In this document: positions 1 to 11,373 of the stretch, in pieces
Layout of the letters: every line of letters starts with the position of its first letter
Position numbering within the stretch: position 1 is the stretch's first letter
Assembly (NCBI GenBank): GCA_025738555.1
Contig: JAOVFP010000011.1
Coordinates: 1,426,001-1,490,000 of the forward strand
Origin: Cyathus striatus
Taxonomy: Eukaryota > Basidiomycota > Agaricomycetes > Agaricales > Nidulariaceae
DNA: 64,000 nt
Reading direction: 5' to 3'
The notes under the pieces: generated by a model
What the model saw: the letters and a program-made list of their open reading frames with translations, nothing else
What the model was told of the DNA's origin: nothing
The model's database searches: none
Translations under genes and position numbers: made by a program

Positions 1-1518
1 ATTCTTGAGGTCTATGACCGAAAAAACCTTGCATCCTTGGGTACGATCAAGAAGGTCGTCAATGTGGGGCAGTGGATAACGGTTTCGTTTTGTAATAGCA
101 TTTAAACCGCGATAATCAACACAAAGACGAAGATCTCCAGTTTTCTTGCGAATGAAAAGTACAGGGGAGGCATCTGATGAAGTAGAGCGCCTAATAAGTC
201 CTTTTTTGAGATTCTCATCCAGGTAATCACCAAGCACCTTCTGTTCATCCTGAGTGAGGCAGTAAAGCGGACCAAAGGGAGGTGATTTTCCTTTCTCAAT
301 ATCAATAGCACAGTCATACTGTCGATGAGGAGGAAGATCATCAACAGCAGTGGGTGAAAAGACAGAATCAGCCCAGAATGAATAATTTGGTGGAATGAAG
401 GGACCACAAGTAGGATCCTTAGGTTCAGCTATGTCATCTTTGAGTGAGGGAGAGGACGACATTGCAGAGATATAGGCAGGAGAACCAACTGGATGAAAAT
501 TAATAATTGATACTGGTGTATTCTTAGCATATTTAATAAAATGACAAGGGTTACAAATGGTAATCTTTGGTTTAGGCAAAGGCGAGGGATTCTCGAAGGT
601 GGAGCAACCGAAGCTGGTCCAACGTGTCAAGAAACTGAGATATGAGGTACGAGGTACGGTGTTCATAGGTGGGTCCAAGGTAGGTGATGTCGAGGGAACT
701 GCAGCAGCGGGGACAGGGTGACTAGGAGATGATCGTAGACCGAAGCCTAGACCAACAGCAGTAGAAGGGCAAGAACATAGAGCATTCAAGGCCAAGGAGG
801 GACCAATGAGACCAGAGCCTTTAGGTCGGACAGAGACAGGAGCAGAGAGATTACAACATGAAAGAGAAAGATTGGGATCAGCCCAATCAATAGCAGGGTT
901 GTGAAGATGAAGCCAATCAAGACCTAATATTACAGGATAAGAAACAGAAACAACGGAAAGAGAAATCATTTCAGAATGGGAATTCATATGTAGCTGTGTA
1001 AAAACACCTTGCATGACCAATCCCGAAGCAATGGGACGATCATCAACTGCAAGAATAGGAATAGGAATGTCTTTCGAACAACAAGGAAGAGAATAACGAG
1101 AGGCGAAACAATCGGAAATGCAAGAGTTCATAGCGCCAGAATCAATAAGAGCAAAGGTTTTAATGGGTTTTCAGTTGGGAAAAGAAAGAGAAATGCCAAC
1201 AAAGAAATGGTGAGGAGAAGAAGGATCAATGAAGGAAGTATTGAATATAAAACGAGGAGCGGGAAGACGAACACGATCCCATGTGCCATCAGATAGTCAG
1301 ACATGGGGTTGAGTGGGCACCAAAGCGGGCGGATGGGTCCTGGCATCGTTTTCTGGTAGCCCAGGTAGGACCGGGGGGGTAGGACTACCGGCTAAGCTTT
1401 TCCTGACAAGGGAGAAGCCTTCTTGTCGTTTGCCTTGGCCTTCGCAGACTTGTTGGGGCACTCCGACGCAAAGTGCTTGCCTTGGCCACAGTAGAGGCAA
1501 AGGCCGTTGGCACGACAA
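1..1518 (-). pseudogene. Gypsy I pol: aspartic protease and N-terminal reverse transcriptase, partial
   Basis: The pol frame is open from about 1518 to base 1 except for two TGA codons at 1297-1299 and 1171-1173. Just after the second TGA comes a retropepsin active site, ALIDSGAMNS, and further on the protease C-terminal motif VILGLDWLHLH (near 905-930). At 1-180 the reverse transcriptase begins: LFIRKKTGDLRLCVDYRGLN, then YPLPHIDDLL and CKVFSVIDLKN, which are the first conserved RT blocks. The YxDD box, RNase H and integrase would lie left of the window. Pol overlaps the end of gag in the -1 frame, the usual Gypsy arrangement, although a one-base loss would look the same. Both TGAs fit CGA-to-TGA changes. 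Confidence 0.85.
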
Positions 1519-2606
1519 CGGTCCTTTTCTTCAGCAGTGAGCAGACCATGACGCAGAGCGTCAACCTCCATAGGGATGATGTTGGTGGAGGTGGAGGAAG
1601 GAGTGGGAGCAGGAGCAGGAGCGAAGGTGGGAGTTGTTTGGTATGTGGAGAACTGAGTAGCAGGAGTAACAGACACAGGAGTATGTTTCTTACCTGCATG
1701 CTCATCCATCCCAAGCTCATAAAGCTCATTATCAATCCCAATGATCTCCTTCAAAAACACCTCATAGTTGTCTGTAAAATAACGACCCTTGCGATTTGAA
1801 AGCATGAGTTTAACAGGCGCCTTTAAATGATCCCAATATTCTTGAATCTTCATCTGATCTGTCCACCCCAATTTGGACATGATTTCCTCATAGGCGGAGG
1901 TGAAAACAGCAGCGGAACTGGTTTGCTTCAAGACCTTGAGTTTGTGGAGAGCGGCGGCATACTGGTCAGACTGCTCAAAGCATTTGCGAAACGCAGCGAG
2001 AAAGGCAGTGTAGTCGTCAAGGAGATGAGCTTGGTTGAGCTCCACAGTGTGGTACCAGGAGCCAGGGGAGCCGTCGATGAGGTAGAAGGAAAAATAGATA
2101 ACCTTGTCGCGATCTGTGACAAGGCTGTTGCATTGAAGGGTGAGAGCATTCCCACTGCCAATTTCCCTCAGGAAACCATCCACTTGTTCAGCTTTGCCAT
2201 TGAACATGCGTGGCTTGTGGAATTTTGGGATACCAGGAGTTCTCGTAGTAGAGGGGGCAGGAGCAGAAGCTAGGCGGTCCGAAATTGACTGGAAGAGTTG
2301 GAATTGAGCATTGCTTTCAGCTCATTGGTGTTGCATGAAAGAGTCAACGTTGGATCCGAGAGTGTAAATAGCATGCCACATCACCATTTGTTCTTCAGCA
2401 GCGGAGCGCGGAAGTGAGGGAGGAGTCAAGGGATTGGGTGCAGCATTGGTAAACGGCTGAGGTGCATCTTGGAAGCCATCGAGTGCTTGCTGCTGAACGG
2501 GAGGGTGTGAAGACGGATTGGAGGGATTGTTGACAGGGAATTCGAAGCTGGGGAATTGATCCATGGCTGACAAATCAGTCCCAGTGAAAAGTCCATCTAC
2601 TGGCAT
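1392..2606 (-). pseudogene. Gypsy I gag with CCHC zinc knuckle, one internal TGA
   Basis: One frame runs from the ATG at 2604-2606 to the TAG at 1392-1394, about 404 codons, broken once by TGA at 2322-2324. The N-terminal 95 residues are rich in Pro, Asn and Gln. The middle is a retrotransposon capsid-type helical region (around FLREIGSGNALTLQC to KLGWTDQMKIQEYW). Near the C-terminus is a CCHC knuckle, CLYCGQGKHFASEC, expected to bind genomic RNA. The tail is Lys/Ala-rich. The TGA would leave only the N-terminal fragment from this ATG; a downstream start at 2207 would still give the capsid and knuckle (271 residues). Confidence 0.85.
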
Positions 2607-2649
2607 CTAATGATACATAGCAAGATATAGGCTCTATACACCATCTATT

Positions 2650-3605
2650 GTCATCTAGGAACATATAGTCAAGAATTAAAATGAATTCTCAGCTGTTACA
2701 CGCACTCAAATTCTTGACTCATAACCAAACTAAAATCTAGATTCTAGGTCATCAACGACATGAAAGACTTTGGTAATTTTTGCTAGCATCTCCGACATAA
2801 GTTCATCGTTTCTCTAATATAACCGTGGCACTTCTCACAGAATGACAACTTTCTTTCTTTCTCTCCCACCAACACAACATGCGACTTTGCACATTTCCGT
2901 TAAGTCCTCCCTTTTTCTCTTTCAGATTTATTGTTTGCCAGGAGGAATGAACACTTGTAAGTACTGTGTTCGTTTCCATAAATCATGCCTTCTATACTGA
3001 CTCAGATGTTTTGTCAGTGTCGTGGTCATCATATTGTCATCAGAAGGAATCGAAATGAGCGGACTCAGGAATGTCACTCTCGGTGGGAGCTGGGGCATGT
3101 TTGATTTTAGCTGTAGCTGGTGTGTAATACATTGGTTCTAGGTATGTGCTTCATCACTAATGCTAAGCAGCTAGCCACATAGTAGATAGTATTACCGACA
3201 TTAGTGCATTCAAATAGTATATGGTAGTAGTACTATAGTAGTAGTGATTTAGTCCATAGGTAAATTAGATTTGTATCTCTAGCTGCATACATAATACATT
3301 TTGTATCGGTTTAAATACCCCTCTTCAAAGCATATTCAATAAGTATTAGCCTAAATCATACAACTATAAATACATAGATGAGATTACGGTGCACCTATAT
3401 GTCACTAGATGTTGCTAGATATTGCATATAGAGAAATCTAACATTTTCTAAGTATTATACTAGCCTAGATGAGCTTTGAGCGCGCTAGAAAAAAATCTAG
3501 ATATTCTCCTTTTTCTATGCCTATCTAGCGATAGCTAGTCCCTAGATGTTACTAGACCAGACGCGATGTCCTTAGATGGACTTTTGACTGGGAATCAGTG
3601 ATAGC
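2650..3605. repeat. LTR/leader-like DNA with CTAGATG repeats and an inverted second gag start
   Basis: This stretch next to the Gypsy I gag carries many scattered CATCTAG/CTAGATG motifs on both strands and no credible gene, which suits a retrotransposon LTR or leader. At 3566-3601 on the plus strand there is a 12-codon reading (MSLDGLLTGNQ then stop) that closely matches the Gypsy I gag start on the minus strand (MPVDGLFTGTD). The DNA core TAGATGGACTTTT is identical. The simplest reading is two related elements inserted head to head, the right one surviving only as its leader and first codons. LTR borders cannot be fixed without the partner LTR. Confidence 0.4.
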
Positions 3606-4137
3606 GGAGTTTATACAAGACAGAAATAAACCGGAGTTTGCCAGGAGGGAGCTAGGCGTCGTTACTGTGCGTTACTGAGGGATGGTCGAATCAAACTGTC
3701 AAGGTCAAGGTTACGGGACGCTCGACAAGGCTCAGTTGACGACGATTAAGGCGGGAAACGAGGATTCAGGACGGAATACACGCGTTGATTCGACAAAGAG
3801 ACAGTACAAGAAGTGCGTAAACTAATGTAGTACTAGGCGCTTGATTATGCGCACGGACCCATGTGACTTAACCATCACAACGAACAAGTGCTTTACATTT
3901 CAACGCGGGGACTTCACAGTCACTGTGCAGTGTGACTGAGTTTGAAATCTTGCAGTGCAGTCACAGTCACGACACAGTCACTGCAATGTGCCGGCAGCAC
4001 TACACTACAGGCTACGAGTCACGACCTGCAACAAGATGTAGAATGCGTCCAAGATAAGATGAGTATACAATGCGATAGTAGACCTATTTATAACCAATTC
4101 CAACATCCTTGCGTTCTAGTCTCTACATTTTTTCATG
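3606..4137. other. Intergenic, short CAGTCAC palindromic repeats, no gene
   Basis: No coding signal. Bases 3915-4000 hold a cluster of CAGTCACTG/CAGTGTGACTG motifs in both orientations that could fold into hairpins. The rest shows nothing recognisable. Confidence 0.5.
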
Positions 4138-5547
4138 TCAACTTCGCCCAGGAACACTAGACACATCCTCACTATAACCAGACTGTCCATTGAACACCTG
4201 CCTATAATCCGGTGGAGGCGTTCCATCCCTTGGATTCTGATACACCGGCACAACAGGCCCAGCATCCCTTTCCCTTTCAAACGTCGGAAACGGAAGATCA
4301 GTGGAACTACTCAGTTCCATAGACGAGCCCGGAGCATTAGACAAAGGCCCATAAGCCATATTATTCTGATCTTGAAAGCGTGATCGTTTTCCTGTTCCAA
4401 CGCCGTATCCGACAGCATAGGAGCCTGGCGTTGTGAGGTACGCATTGGCGTTGGTGTGTTGGGATAGGTCAAGGACGCTGGCACTCAGTCCTGCTGTGCT
4501 CATGTGTGGTGGTGCTGAGTTATATTTCGCTGCGAACGGGTCAGGATTGAGGTGCTGTGTAGATTGGATAAATTTGGGCCGCAAGGTTATGCGACGTAGT
4601 AGGAACCATATTAGGGTGGATATTAGTATTAGCCCTGTGATGGAGCCTACTACGCTTCCGGCGATGATGACCTTTTTATTTGCACTATTTGCTGAGGTGG
4701 GGAGAGACGTTGCAGAGGAATAAGGGATCGAGGATGTAGTAGGAGATGGTGCTAAGGTGGGGAGAGAAGTTGCGTAGGAATAAGGGATCGAGGTTGTAGT
4801 AGGCGATGGTGCTAAGCCGTTGTCATAACTAGATTACTTAGCTCGCTGATAGTACAACATACAGTACCTGACACTTACGAATAGACAAGATAGTCGAAGA
4901 GTGTCAGTGATGTATTTCCATTGGTCCCCACCACCCCATTTTGAAGCATGAATGTATGTGTACCAGGAGATAAGGTTGTATTGCTATATACCGAAACGTT
5001 GTACTGAAATCCATTTGTTTCCGGGGGTACCCTTTCAAACTGACCGACTTGATAACCATCGATGAAAAATGACATATTGGTAAACGCAGCCAAAGAAGGC
5101 GTTGTCGCTAATGCAAAGGCGCAGAAGGCGTATATAGCAGTTCCTGTCATGTTGCAATTTAAGATGTACGTGGTACAGTTACTCAGAAATCTTACCGTTG
5201 AAAGTAAATGTAGCGTTTAATGGTCCCGTCGCAGGCTTGTTGGCTCCAGCTGGAAAATACTAAACGCGACAGTTTTTAGCTATTACACAGGGTGAAAGAT
5301 GTTTTGTGTGACTTACAGTACCATCATGCCATGTTCCATCACTCATAAGTCGTCCATCAACAGCTGCAGTGCAGCCGCTACACTTGTCTCCCTCATTCCA
5401 CGCTGACGCCGGAAGATACGCAATGTTATTTCCAGTTACAGGGTCGGGAAGCGAGTCGTCCACCGTAACGTTAACCAAGATAGCATTTACAACGGATATA
5501 AGGGAAACTAAGAAGAGAACGACGCGATAGGAGAAAAATGTAAGCAT
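4138..5547 (-). CDS. Paralog A: secreted-ectodomain, single-span membrane protein with PPxY tail (416 aa)
   Basis: Four exons on the minus strand: 5547-5317, 5259-5196, 5143-4879, 4828-4138, joined by introns with GTAAGT/GTAAGA/GTAAGT donors. The start gives a signal peptide (hydrophobic to about residue 22). The ectodomain (about 23-187) has a CSGC motif, the sequence TWHDGT at the first splice junction, TAIYAFCAF, a glycine- and asparagine-rich beta-type region with YNVSVYSNTTLSPGTHTF, and ends SLTLFDYLVYSYDNG. A Ser/Thr/Pro stalk (about 192-238) holds a duplicated 20-residue unit. The membrane span is about 240-264, followed by RR. The tail ends with DAGPVV and PPDY (392-395), a PPxY motif of the kind bound by WW domains of Rsp5/Nedd4 ligases. 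The family is common in Agaricomycete genomes but I know no experimental function; a cell-wall or surface receptor role is inference. Confidence 0.88.
4681..4800 (-). repeat. 60-bp in-frame tandem duplication in the stalk of paralog A
   Basis: Bases 4681-4740 and 4741-4800 are near copies (shared core TAAGGGATCGAGG and GAGATGGTGCTAA or its variant). They encode two successive units of the form TT(T/S)SIPYS(Y/S)ATSLPT plus a short spacer. Paralog C has only one diverged unit here, so A's stalk was lengthened. Confidence 0.75.
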
Positions 5548-5583
5548 GGCTTGCGTAGGAAGATGGTTGGAACGTCGAAAGAG

Positions 5584-6780
5584 GCGATCGCAGATTCGTG
5601 TGGAGTGGATGGAGGTCGTGGAGGGTGTTATGTAACTTCATTCAGTATCACTGAAGATGATTGATGATCTTGTAGGTACACATCTCGAATCGACGTTGCG
5701 TGCACGGATCTTATCATTCATTATAACTTTATGTCATTCTTCTTTTGATGATTATAGCTTCATCCGCAGCCCTTCACAGCAACCTTTTATCGATCTCAGG
5801 CCAGTGGCTTGAATTGTCTGATTCAATAGCATAATATGGAACAGTTTGTAACTAATGGTGCGAAGTCTTCGAATTCGTTGTAGGGTTCAGGTAGTATTTG
5901 CTTTATTCAATACTCATCATATGGAACAGTTTGTAACTAATGATGCGAAGTCCTCAACTTCGCTGTAGCGCTCAGGTAGCATCTGCTTTGTAATATAGAG
6001 GCTTGTATTGTTGTTCATGGTGGAATTTTAGCAGCATGCGATGCCTACATGAGCGAGGGTGATCATTGTTGTGGGGTCTGACAGTTACTACTACGATATC
6101 AAAAGGTTGCGAGCCCTCGAGTTCAAAATTCAAATACAAGTATTTGTCATTTCATATGGCTTGTTCCAAATACAGTACGACAAGCATCACACGGCGGGGT
6201 ATTAGCTGTCATGTAATGATCGAGTGTTGAACAGTAGTGTGATCTGTCATGTAGAATAAGTAGTCACAAAGAACATTATAACTTGAACTAGTTTGATATC
6301 TACAGAGGAACAAAGAGAAATATCTTGTGGCTTGAAAGACCTCAAAGCAAACCAGAACCACGAACTTCTCAGGTGAGACAGGTCGGTTGCGTAATATGCT
6401 ACAATGGCTCACAGTTCTGGTCAACATGCTCTTTTCGCAGTTGTGCAGCACAAAGAAAAAATGAATATGCACTCATACTGCAGCTGAATTTTACTTACTA
6501 TATTATTATTACATGTTGAATATTTCAATGACATGTTTAAATAGAATTTCTTAATATCTAATGATCTACAGACTTACTTCCAAACTGTGCTTTTTTCGAT
6601 ATCAATCAATGAATTGTTCAATTCCATATGACATGCGTGACTCTTTTTCTACATGACAGCAAATACCCCGCCGTGTCAGTAATAGCTAACACATGTCAGT
6701 TGGTTGCTGTAAACAATAGGAAGGGCTCGTCAAACTTTACCCTTTAAACGAAGGAGAATGCGTGCATGTAGCTAGTTAGT
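5584..6780. repeat. Upstream duplicated module, copy 1 (split by a MITE)
   Basis: Sequence from about 5584 to 6185 and 6678 to 6780 matches 7145-7750 upstream of B and 15541-15642 plus 16710-17210 upstream of D. Landmarks shared by all copies are TATCACTGA, GATGATCTTGTAGGT, CATTATAACTTTAT and AATAGCATAATATGGAACAG. No convincing gene is seen in it. Bases 6781-7140 also match 15210-15540 in the C-D interval, so the whole A-B spacer is duplicated there. Confidence 0.7.
6189..6676. mobile_element. MITE-1, about 488 bp, TIR ACACGGCGGGGTATT
   Basis: The ends are inverted repeats: ACACGGCGGGGTATTAGCTG on the left and the reverse complement of CAGCAAATACCCCGCCGTGT on the right, each followed inward by a TCATGTA match. 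The interior is AT-rich and non-coding. The paralogous empty site (ACAAGTAATAAC near 7650, ACAAGTAGTGGC near 17105) is uninterrupted, so the insertion lies between 6184 and 6680. The target duplication is not clean (at most AG). The TIR matches MITE-2 at 59374-60441. Confidence 0.75.
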
Positions 6781-7144
6781 CATGACATTGTAGGTGCGAC
6801 GTTAGCGGAAGGCTCAGGAGGAGCTGTTGCCTCTTGCTGAGGATGGTGAACTAGCTCGCTCAGTCTACTGTTTTCGACGATCGATGGTTGTATGTATCTG
6901 TACAATCAACCTCGGCGTACAGCACTCGGTCGACACCATAGTAGGGACGAGAGGCACTGATGAGCGCATTTGAGCGGATGGAGCTTGCGCAGTCGCAGGG
7001 ACCTCAAGTCGTCAGGGATAGGAGTGAGGACAGAAAAGGATGGAAAAGGAGCTGGTATGATACTATCATACCAGTCTAATCATTAGATCTTGTAATTGTT
7101 GTGCACTTGCGTAGGCAGGGGGTTAAGTTGCCTGCTCAGTTATG

Positions 7145-7753
7145 GAGAAAGAGACGATTGCAGATGCGTGTGGAATGGAAGGAGGTCGTGGAGGGTGTTA
7201 GGTAGCCTTCGTTCAGTATCACTGATGATTATTGATGATCTTGTAGGTGCACATCTCGAATCGATGCTGCATACACCGATCGTATCATTCATTATAACTT
7301 TATCTCGTTATACTGTTGATGATTATGGCTTCATCCACGACCCTTCACAGAAACTTTTAATTGATCTCGGACCAGTGGCTTGAATTGTCCGATTCAATAG
7401 CATAATATGGAACAGTTTGTAACTAATGGTGCGAAGTCTTCGAATTCGTTGTAGGGTTCAGGTAGTATTTGCTTTGCGATACAGAGGTTATCGCTGCACA
7501 TAGCACGCGAGGCCTACATGAACGAGGGTGATCATTGTTGTGGGGTCTGACAGTTACTACTACAACGTCAAAAGGCTGCGAGAGGCCTCGAGTTCAAAAT
7601 TCAAATACCACAATTTGTCATGTCATTTGGCTTGTTCCGAATACAATACAACAAGTAATAACTAACACATGGTTAGTTACTCTAAAAGATAGGAAGGGTT
7701 CTTCAAACTTTACGCCTTTAAACGAAGGAGAATACGTGCATGTAGCTAGTTGG
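7145..7753. repeat. Upstream duplicated module, copy 2 (no insertion)
   Basis: This copy is continuous where copy 1 carries MITE-1 and where the C-D copy carries the solo LTR, so it serves as the empty site for both. It lies 3' of gene B (B reads leftward and ends at 7754). I see no gene in it. Confidence 0.65.
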
Positions 7754-9143
7754 CTATGAAAGTACGGTGCTGGTGGAAGACTCAGGAGGAACTGTTGAAT
7801 TTAAATTAGCGAAGAACTGGCCATATGCTGGGGGAAGCATCCCTTCTGGGACCACAGGACCAACATCTATGTCCCGTGGCTGAGGAGATCGAGCAGGTGA
7901 TGAAGCAGAGTAGGAGGCACTCGCATTTATCGACGACGAAGGTGCAGCTGAAGAAGGGCCGGAAGTTATGAAAGGTTGCTGGAGTTGATCACTTTTACTC
8001 GTACCAACGCCATATCCAATAACGGGTACGTGCGACGTAATCGGGTAACTGGTAGTAGGGGGCCGAGCAGGAGCGCTCGAATCACCACCATCTTGTGCAG
8101 TGAAAGGTTGTAGTATGATCTGATTGTTCTTTGGTATCAGGCTGAAAAATGAATCTCTCTCATTCATTTTTGTCAAAGCACGAGATCTCCTATGCTTGAG
8201 GAAACATATTAATAGGCATAAGATCACTATTCCAGCAATTCCTCCAACTGCACCTCCAACTATAGCAACAGCTGGAGAAGATTTCCTTGATGCAATTGGT
8301 GGACTGGATGACGAGGTAGGCGTCTGTGTGCCCAAAGCTGAACTGGAAGTTGAAGCTGGCTGACCATTGTCAGCACTGGATTGATGTAAGCCGGAAGTTG
8401 CGGCTGGTTCGGCATTATCATAACTGTATTAGCGTGTGTCAGGGGTCATGGTAGCCATACTAACGTTCACTGACACTTACGAGTACACCAGATAATCAAA
8501 CAATGTCAGTGACTGCTTCCCGCCGCCCCCGAACTGGCCGTTCTGAAGCGTGAACGTATGCTTTCCTGCCGGCAATGTTGTATTGGAATAAACAGATACA
8601 TTGTACTGGTATTCTTTAGTACCAGGCGGTAGTCTCTCGAATTGACCGACGAGCTCATTATCGATGTAAAAGGTCATGTTGCTGTAGCCAGTTGGGTCGC
8701 TAATTGATAAGGAAATTGCGCAGAAGACATATATAGCGGTTCCTATATATCCGGAAGATATATTAAAAAAGCAAAACGTAAAGAAAATGGCAAGAGAAGA
8801 ATCTCACCGTTAAATGAGAATGTAGCAATTCTCGGTCCTGGGCCTGCAGGGTAGTACTGTGCACAATAGTGGGTTAACAAAGTTTAACGAAATCAGACAA
8901 CTCAAAAGTTGAAGAGCGCACTGTTCCATCATGCCACGAGCTATTGAACATAGACATTTGATTAAGAGTAGCCGCACAATCCTGGCATGTTGCTCCATCT
9001 TTCCATCCACCTCGGTACACAATATGCTCTCCTGTCAAATCAGTAGCTGAATCGTCCACAGTAACATTGACAAGGACAGCTCCTGCAGTAGATATAAGAA
9101 AGAGGTAGAGCCAGGGAATTGCAAGGAGGGGTGTGGGCAACAT
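7754..9143 (-). CDS. Paralog B: single-span membrane protein with PPxY tail (400 aa)
   Basis: Exons 9143-8922, 8856-8808, 8742-8481, 8423-7754. The start at 9143 was chosen because it gives the signal peptide beginning MLPTPLLAIPWLYLFL and aligns with the starts of D and E; an in-frame ATG at 9296 adds 51 residues without hydrophobic character. The ectodomain has CQDC, SWHDGT at the first donor (GTGCGC), TAIYVFCA, YNVSVYSNTTLPAG and LTLFDYLVYSYDN. A Ser-rich stalk is followed by AIVGGAVGGIAGIVILCLLI and the basic stop KHRRSR. The tail contains DVGPVV and LPPAYGQFF (PPAY at 375-378). The closest relative in the window is D. The frame is intact throughout. Function is unknown; the tail motif suggests ubiquitin-ligase-controlled turnover. 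Confidence 0.88.
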
Positions 9144-9501
9144 TGAATTTGGAACGTTGAAAGAGATGAAGAGTAACCAACTTCTCGTACCTGCAGTTGT
9201 TGGAACAAGTAATGTATGAAGATGCTGTCGTTCCAGAGTCACGCAAAAAAAAATCTTTTCCCCAGTATCTTTAGAAGATTCATACCTATAGCACACATCA
9301 TTCTAAAGCTGCACTTCTCAGCTTTTATGATCTGTAATATTTGTGAAAAACAATGGGAAGATGGATATAGTCAAGTTTCCAGAAGTGGTAGCATCCTTCC
9401 ACTCCACACGAATCTGCAATCGTCTCTTTCCATAATTGAGAAGGCGACTGCTTAACCACCTGCCTAGCGGAGTGCACAACAATCACAAGATGAGAAGGTT
9501 C

Positions 9502-9714
9502 TTTCCACGAATGATTGTACATAAACTCTGGATCGGGAGTAGCTGTGTAAGCCGTGCACAATGCTCTATCGTTCCATAGACCTTGGTACATGATATACTC
9601 TCTTGTAAAATCGGCAGTTGAATCATCCACAGTAAAATTGACAAGGACAGCTTCGGCAGTAGATATAGGAAAGAGGTAGAGCCAGGGAATTGCAATGAGG
9701 GAAGTGGGCACCAT
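9502..9714 (-). pseudogene. Exon-1 remnant of a sixth paralog (B')
   Basis: The reading from 9714 gives MVPTSLIAIPWLYLFPIS and then LVNFTVDDS and EYIMYQGLW, close to exon 1 of D. The CxxC motif is spoiled (CTAY) and the sequence diverges after HSWK, before the DGT splice junction. No exons 2-4 follow; gene B begins instead. The 5' flank (9730-9900) matches the flanks of B and D (for example TGAAG(T/C)TGTACTTCTCAGCTTT), so promoter and first exon were duplicated together. Confidence 0.75.
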
Positions 9715-10339
9715 TGATTGGAACGTTGAAAGAGGTAGGGGAGTAACCAACTTCTGGTACCCGCAGTTTTACCAATATCTTTACAACTTCATACCTATAA
9801 CATACATTATTTTGAAGTTGTACTTCTCAGCTTTAATGATCTGTAATTTTCGTGATAACAATGGGAGGATGGATACAGATAAGAGTTGCCAACAGCGGCA
9901 GCGTTGCATGAATCACACAATCACATTGCACTGAACATTGAGCACCTATTTTGATCTATTACAGTGCTTTTCTTATCATTGTAGCCCCTTGGCTTTTTAG
10001 TATACATCTGAGTTTCGTCGGCAGCATGATCCGAGCCAGGCTGCTGGTATGACACTCACCAGGACTCTAGGCGCCAGTTTTCAATTGACGCCGCCTACAA
10101 GCATTATTCTGTAGACTGGGATTATCCCTTAACATTGGAGACGACGAGCAGCGTAATTTACTGAGCGTTGCTACAAGGTATGTATACAGTGGGTATGTAC
10201 CCGGTGAGTCGTACACCTTACACATTGTTTAACTATGCGCCAGTACTCATATCAGCACGATCCAGGTCCCCCAGGAAGACATCCTAATCCTCCATATCCC
10301 ATCCACTATCCACCTCCTTATCCTCAACAGTTTCATCGT
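9715..10339. other. Intergenic with duplicated 5' flank of the B/D type
   Basis: Bases 9730-9900 repeat the upstream flank of B, D and B'. Bases 9930-10230 show nothing recognisable. A 48-codon plus-strand reading at 10235-10378, rich in Pro and Tyr, overlaps the end of the transposase remnant on the other strand and is not called a gene. Confidence 0.5.
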
Positions 10340-11042
10340 CTGGTCCCACCAAGAGATAGGGCCGGGAGGATCGAGTAGCTAAGTAGAAATGAAAGAAAGA
10401 CATAATGAGAGTATGACAATACGCACCGCCCCCGGCATATAAAAATATCATGCCTATGTGAGCACATTCCATGCGCAGCCCAACCATATGAACGTTGTGC
10501 AGAGAAATGGCTTAAATAACTTTCATCCACAAAAACCAGTTGGTTCACCTCGTAATTGCTTGCAATACAAATCTTGAAGTTTATTCTTCTGTCTTCATTG
10601 CACTCAAGTGCTGGCCATTCTATCTATAAAAACAAATCAGCTTATTTATAGGTGTTGATTGTCGCGCAGCTCACCTGTTTCCGAGTAAACCCACATTGCT
10701 TCAGAGTACGCAATATTGTTGTCAGTGACACAGAAATAGTGCAGATCTCCTCCAATTCTGCCGCTCAATACAATTTTCCAGAAACTGAGATGATATATCA
10801 ATCACACAAACAAGGAGTACAGAAGACGACTTACCACAACATCAAGACTAGTAAGATAACGCGCACTCAACAGGAATGCGGCAAACATTACCTGTGTTTT
10901 GATATAGTGAGAGCATCCGCTTTTGTGTAGACCTCGCAACCCCTGTGAACCAACAAATATTGTAGCGTAAAACATCCTCGTTGTCCATGTGAACAAAAAC
11001 CTCCTTAAGCTCTCTTGAGATGTGTTGACATTGTGCGGGCAT
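10340..11042 (-). pseudogene. Tc1/mariner-type transposase, N-terminal remnant
   Basis: The start MPAQCQHISRELKEVFVHM leads into a helix-turn-helix region (exon 1 11042-10902, donor GTAATG). Further exons can be read after acceptors near 10795 and 10630: LEEICTISVSLTTILRTLKQ, a second helix-turn-helix-like segment, then NYEVNQLVFVDESYLSHFSA, which resembles the first catalytic Asp region (VDE) of fungal DDE_3 transposases. It ends at YSILPALSLGG, where the catalytic domain of this family normally continues, so the second Asp and the Glu/Asp are missing. Frames between exons do not join cleanly. Confidence 0.65.
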
Positions 11043-11373
11043 AACAAGTGGGTGAGGAAAGAGACATAGCAGGACCCAGGGGACGGTCAGTGATATGCAT
11101 TAGCAGTGAAGCGAGTAGTGGAGCTTCTTAGCGCTTAGTGATAGCAGCCATGTTCCAGTGTTTTGGCTGTGTAGTCGGCATTGATCGCCGGTAAAACTCA
11201 GATGTATACGAAAAAATCAAATGGCTACAATGATAAGCAAAGCACTGTAATTTCACTAAGCAGTGTTGGGAATTAGTGTTGCCGCGGCGCAACTCAAAGC
11301 CGTTAGCCGGATAAGCTGAACCGAAAATTAGCTGAGCATAGCCTCTAAATCACACTAGTTAGGAAGTCCACGG

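Larger units (their letters stand above)
1..2649 (-). mobile_element. Ty3/Gypsy retrotransposon I, 5' part (runs off the left edge)
   Basis: A Gypsy-order element reads leftward: gag (2606 to 1392), then protease and the first reverse transcriptase motifs, cut by the window edge at base 1. The right limit is a guess. On the minus strand a possible LTR end in CA (about 2649) is followed after five bases by TGGTGTATAGAGCC, which sits where a tRNA primer-binding site would be. The other LTR lies outside the window, so LTR length and target duplication cannot be read. Three in-frame TGA codons make this copy inactive. Confidence 0.85.

Noticed and set aside
10235..10378. Pro/Tyr-rich 47-residue plus-strand frame
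   Set aside because: Overlaps the transposase remnant on the other strand and has no second exon or homolog that I recognise.
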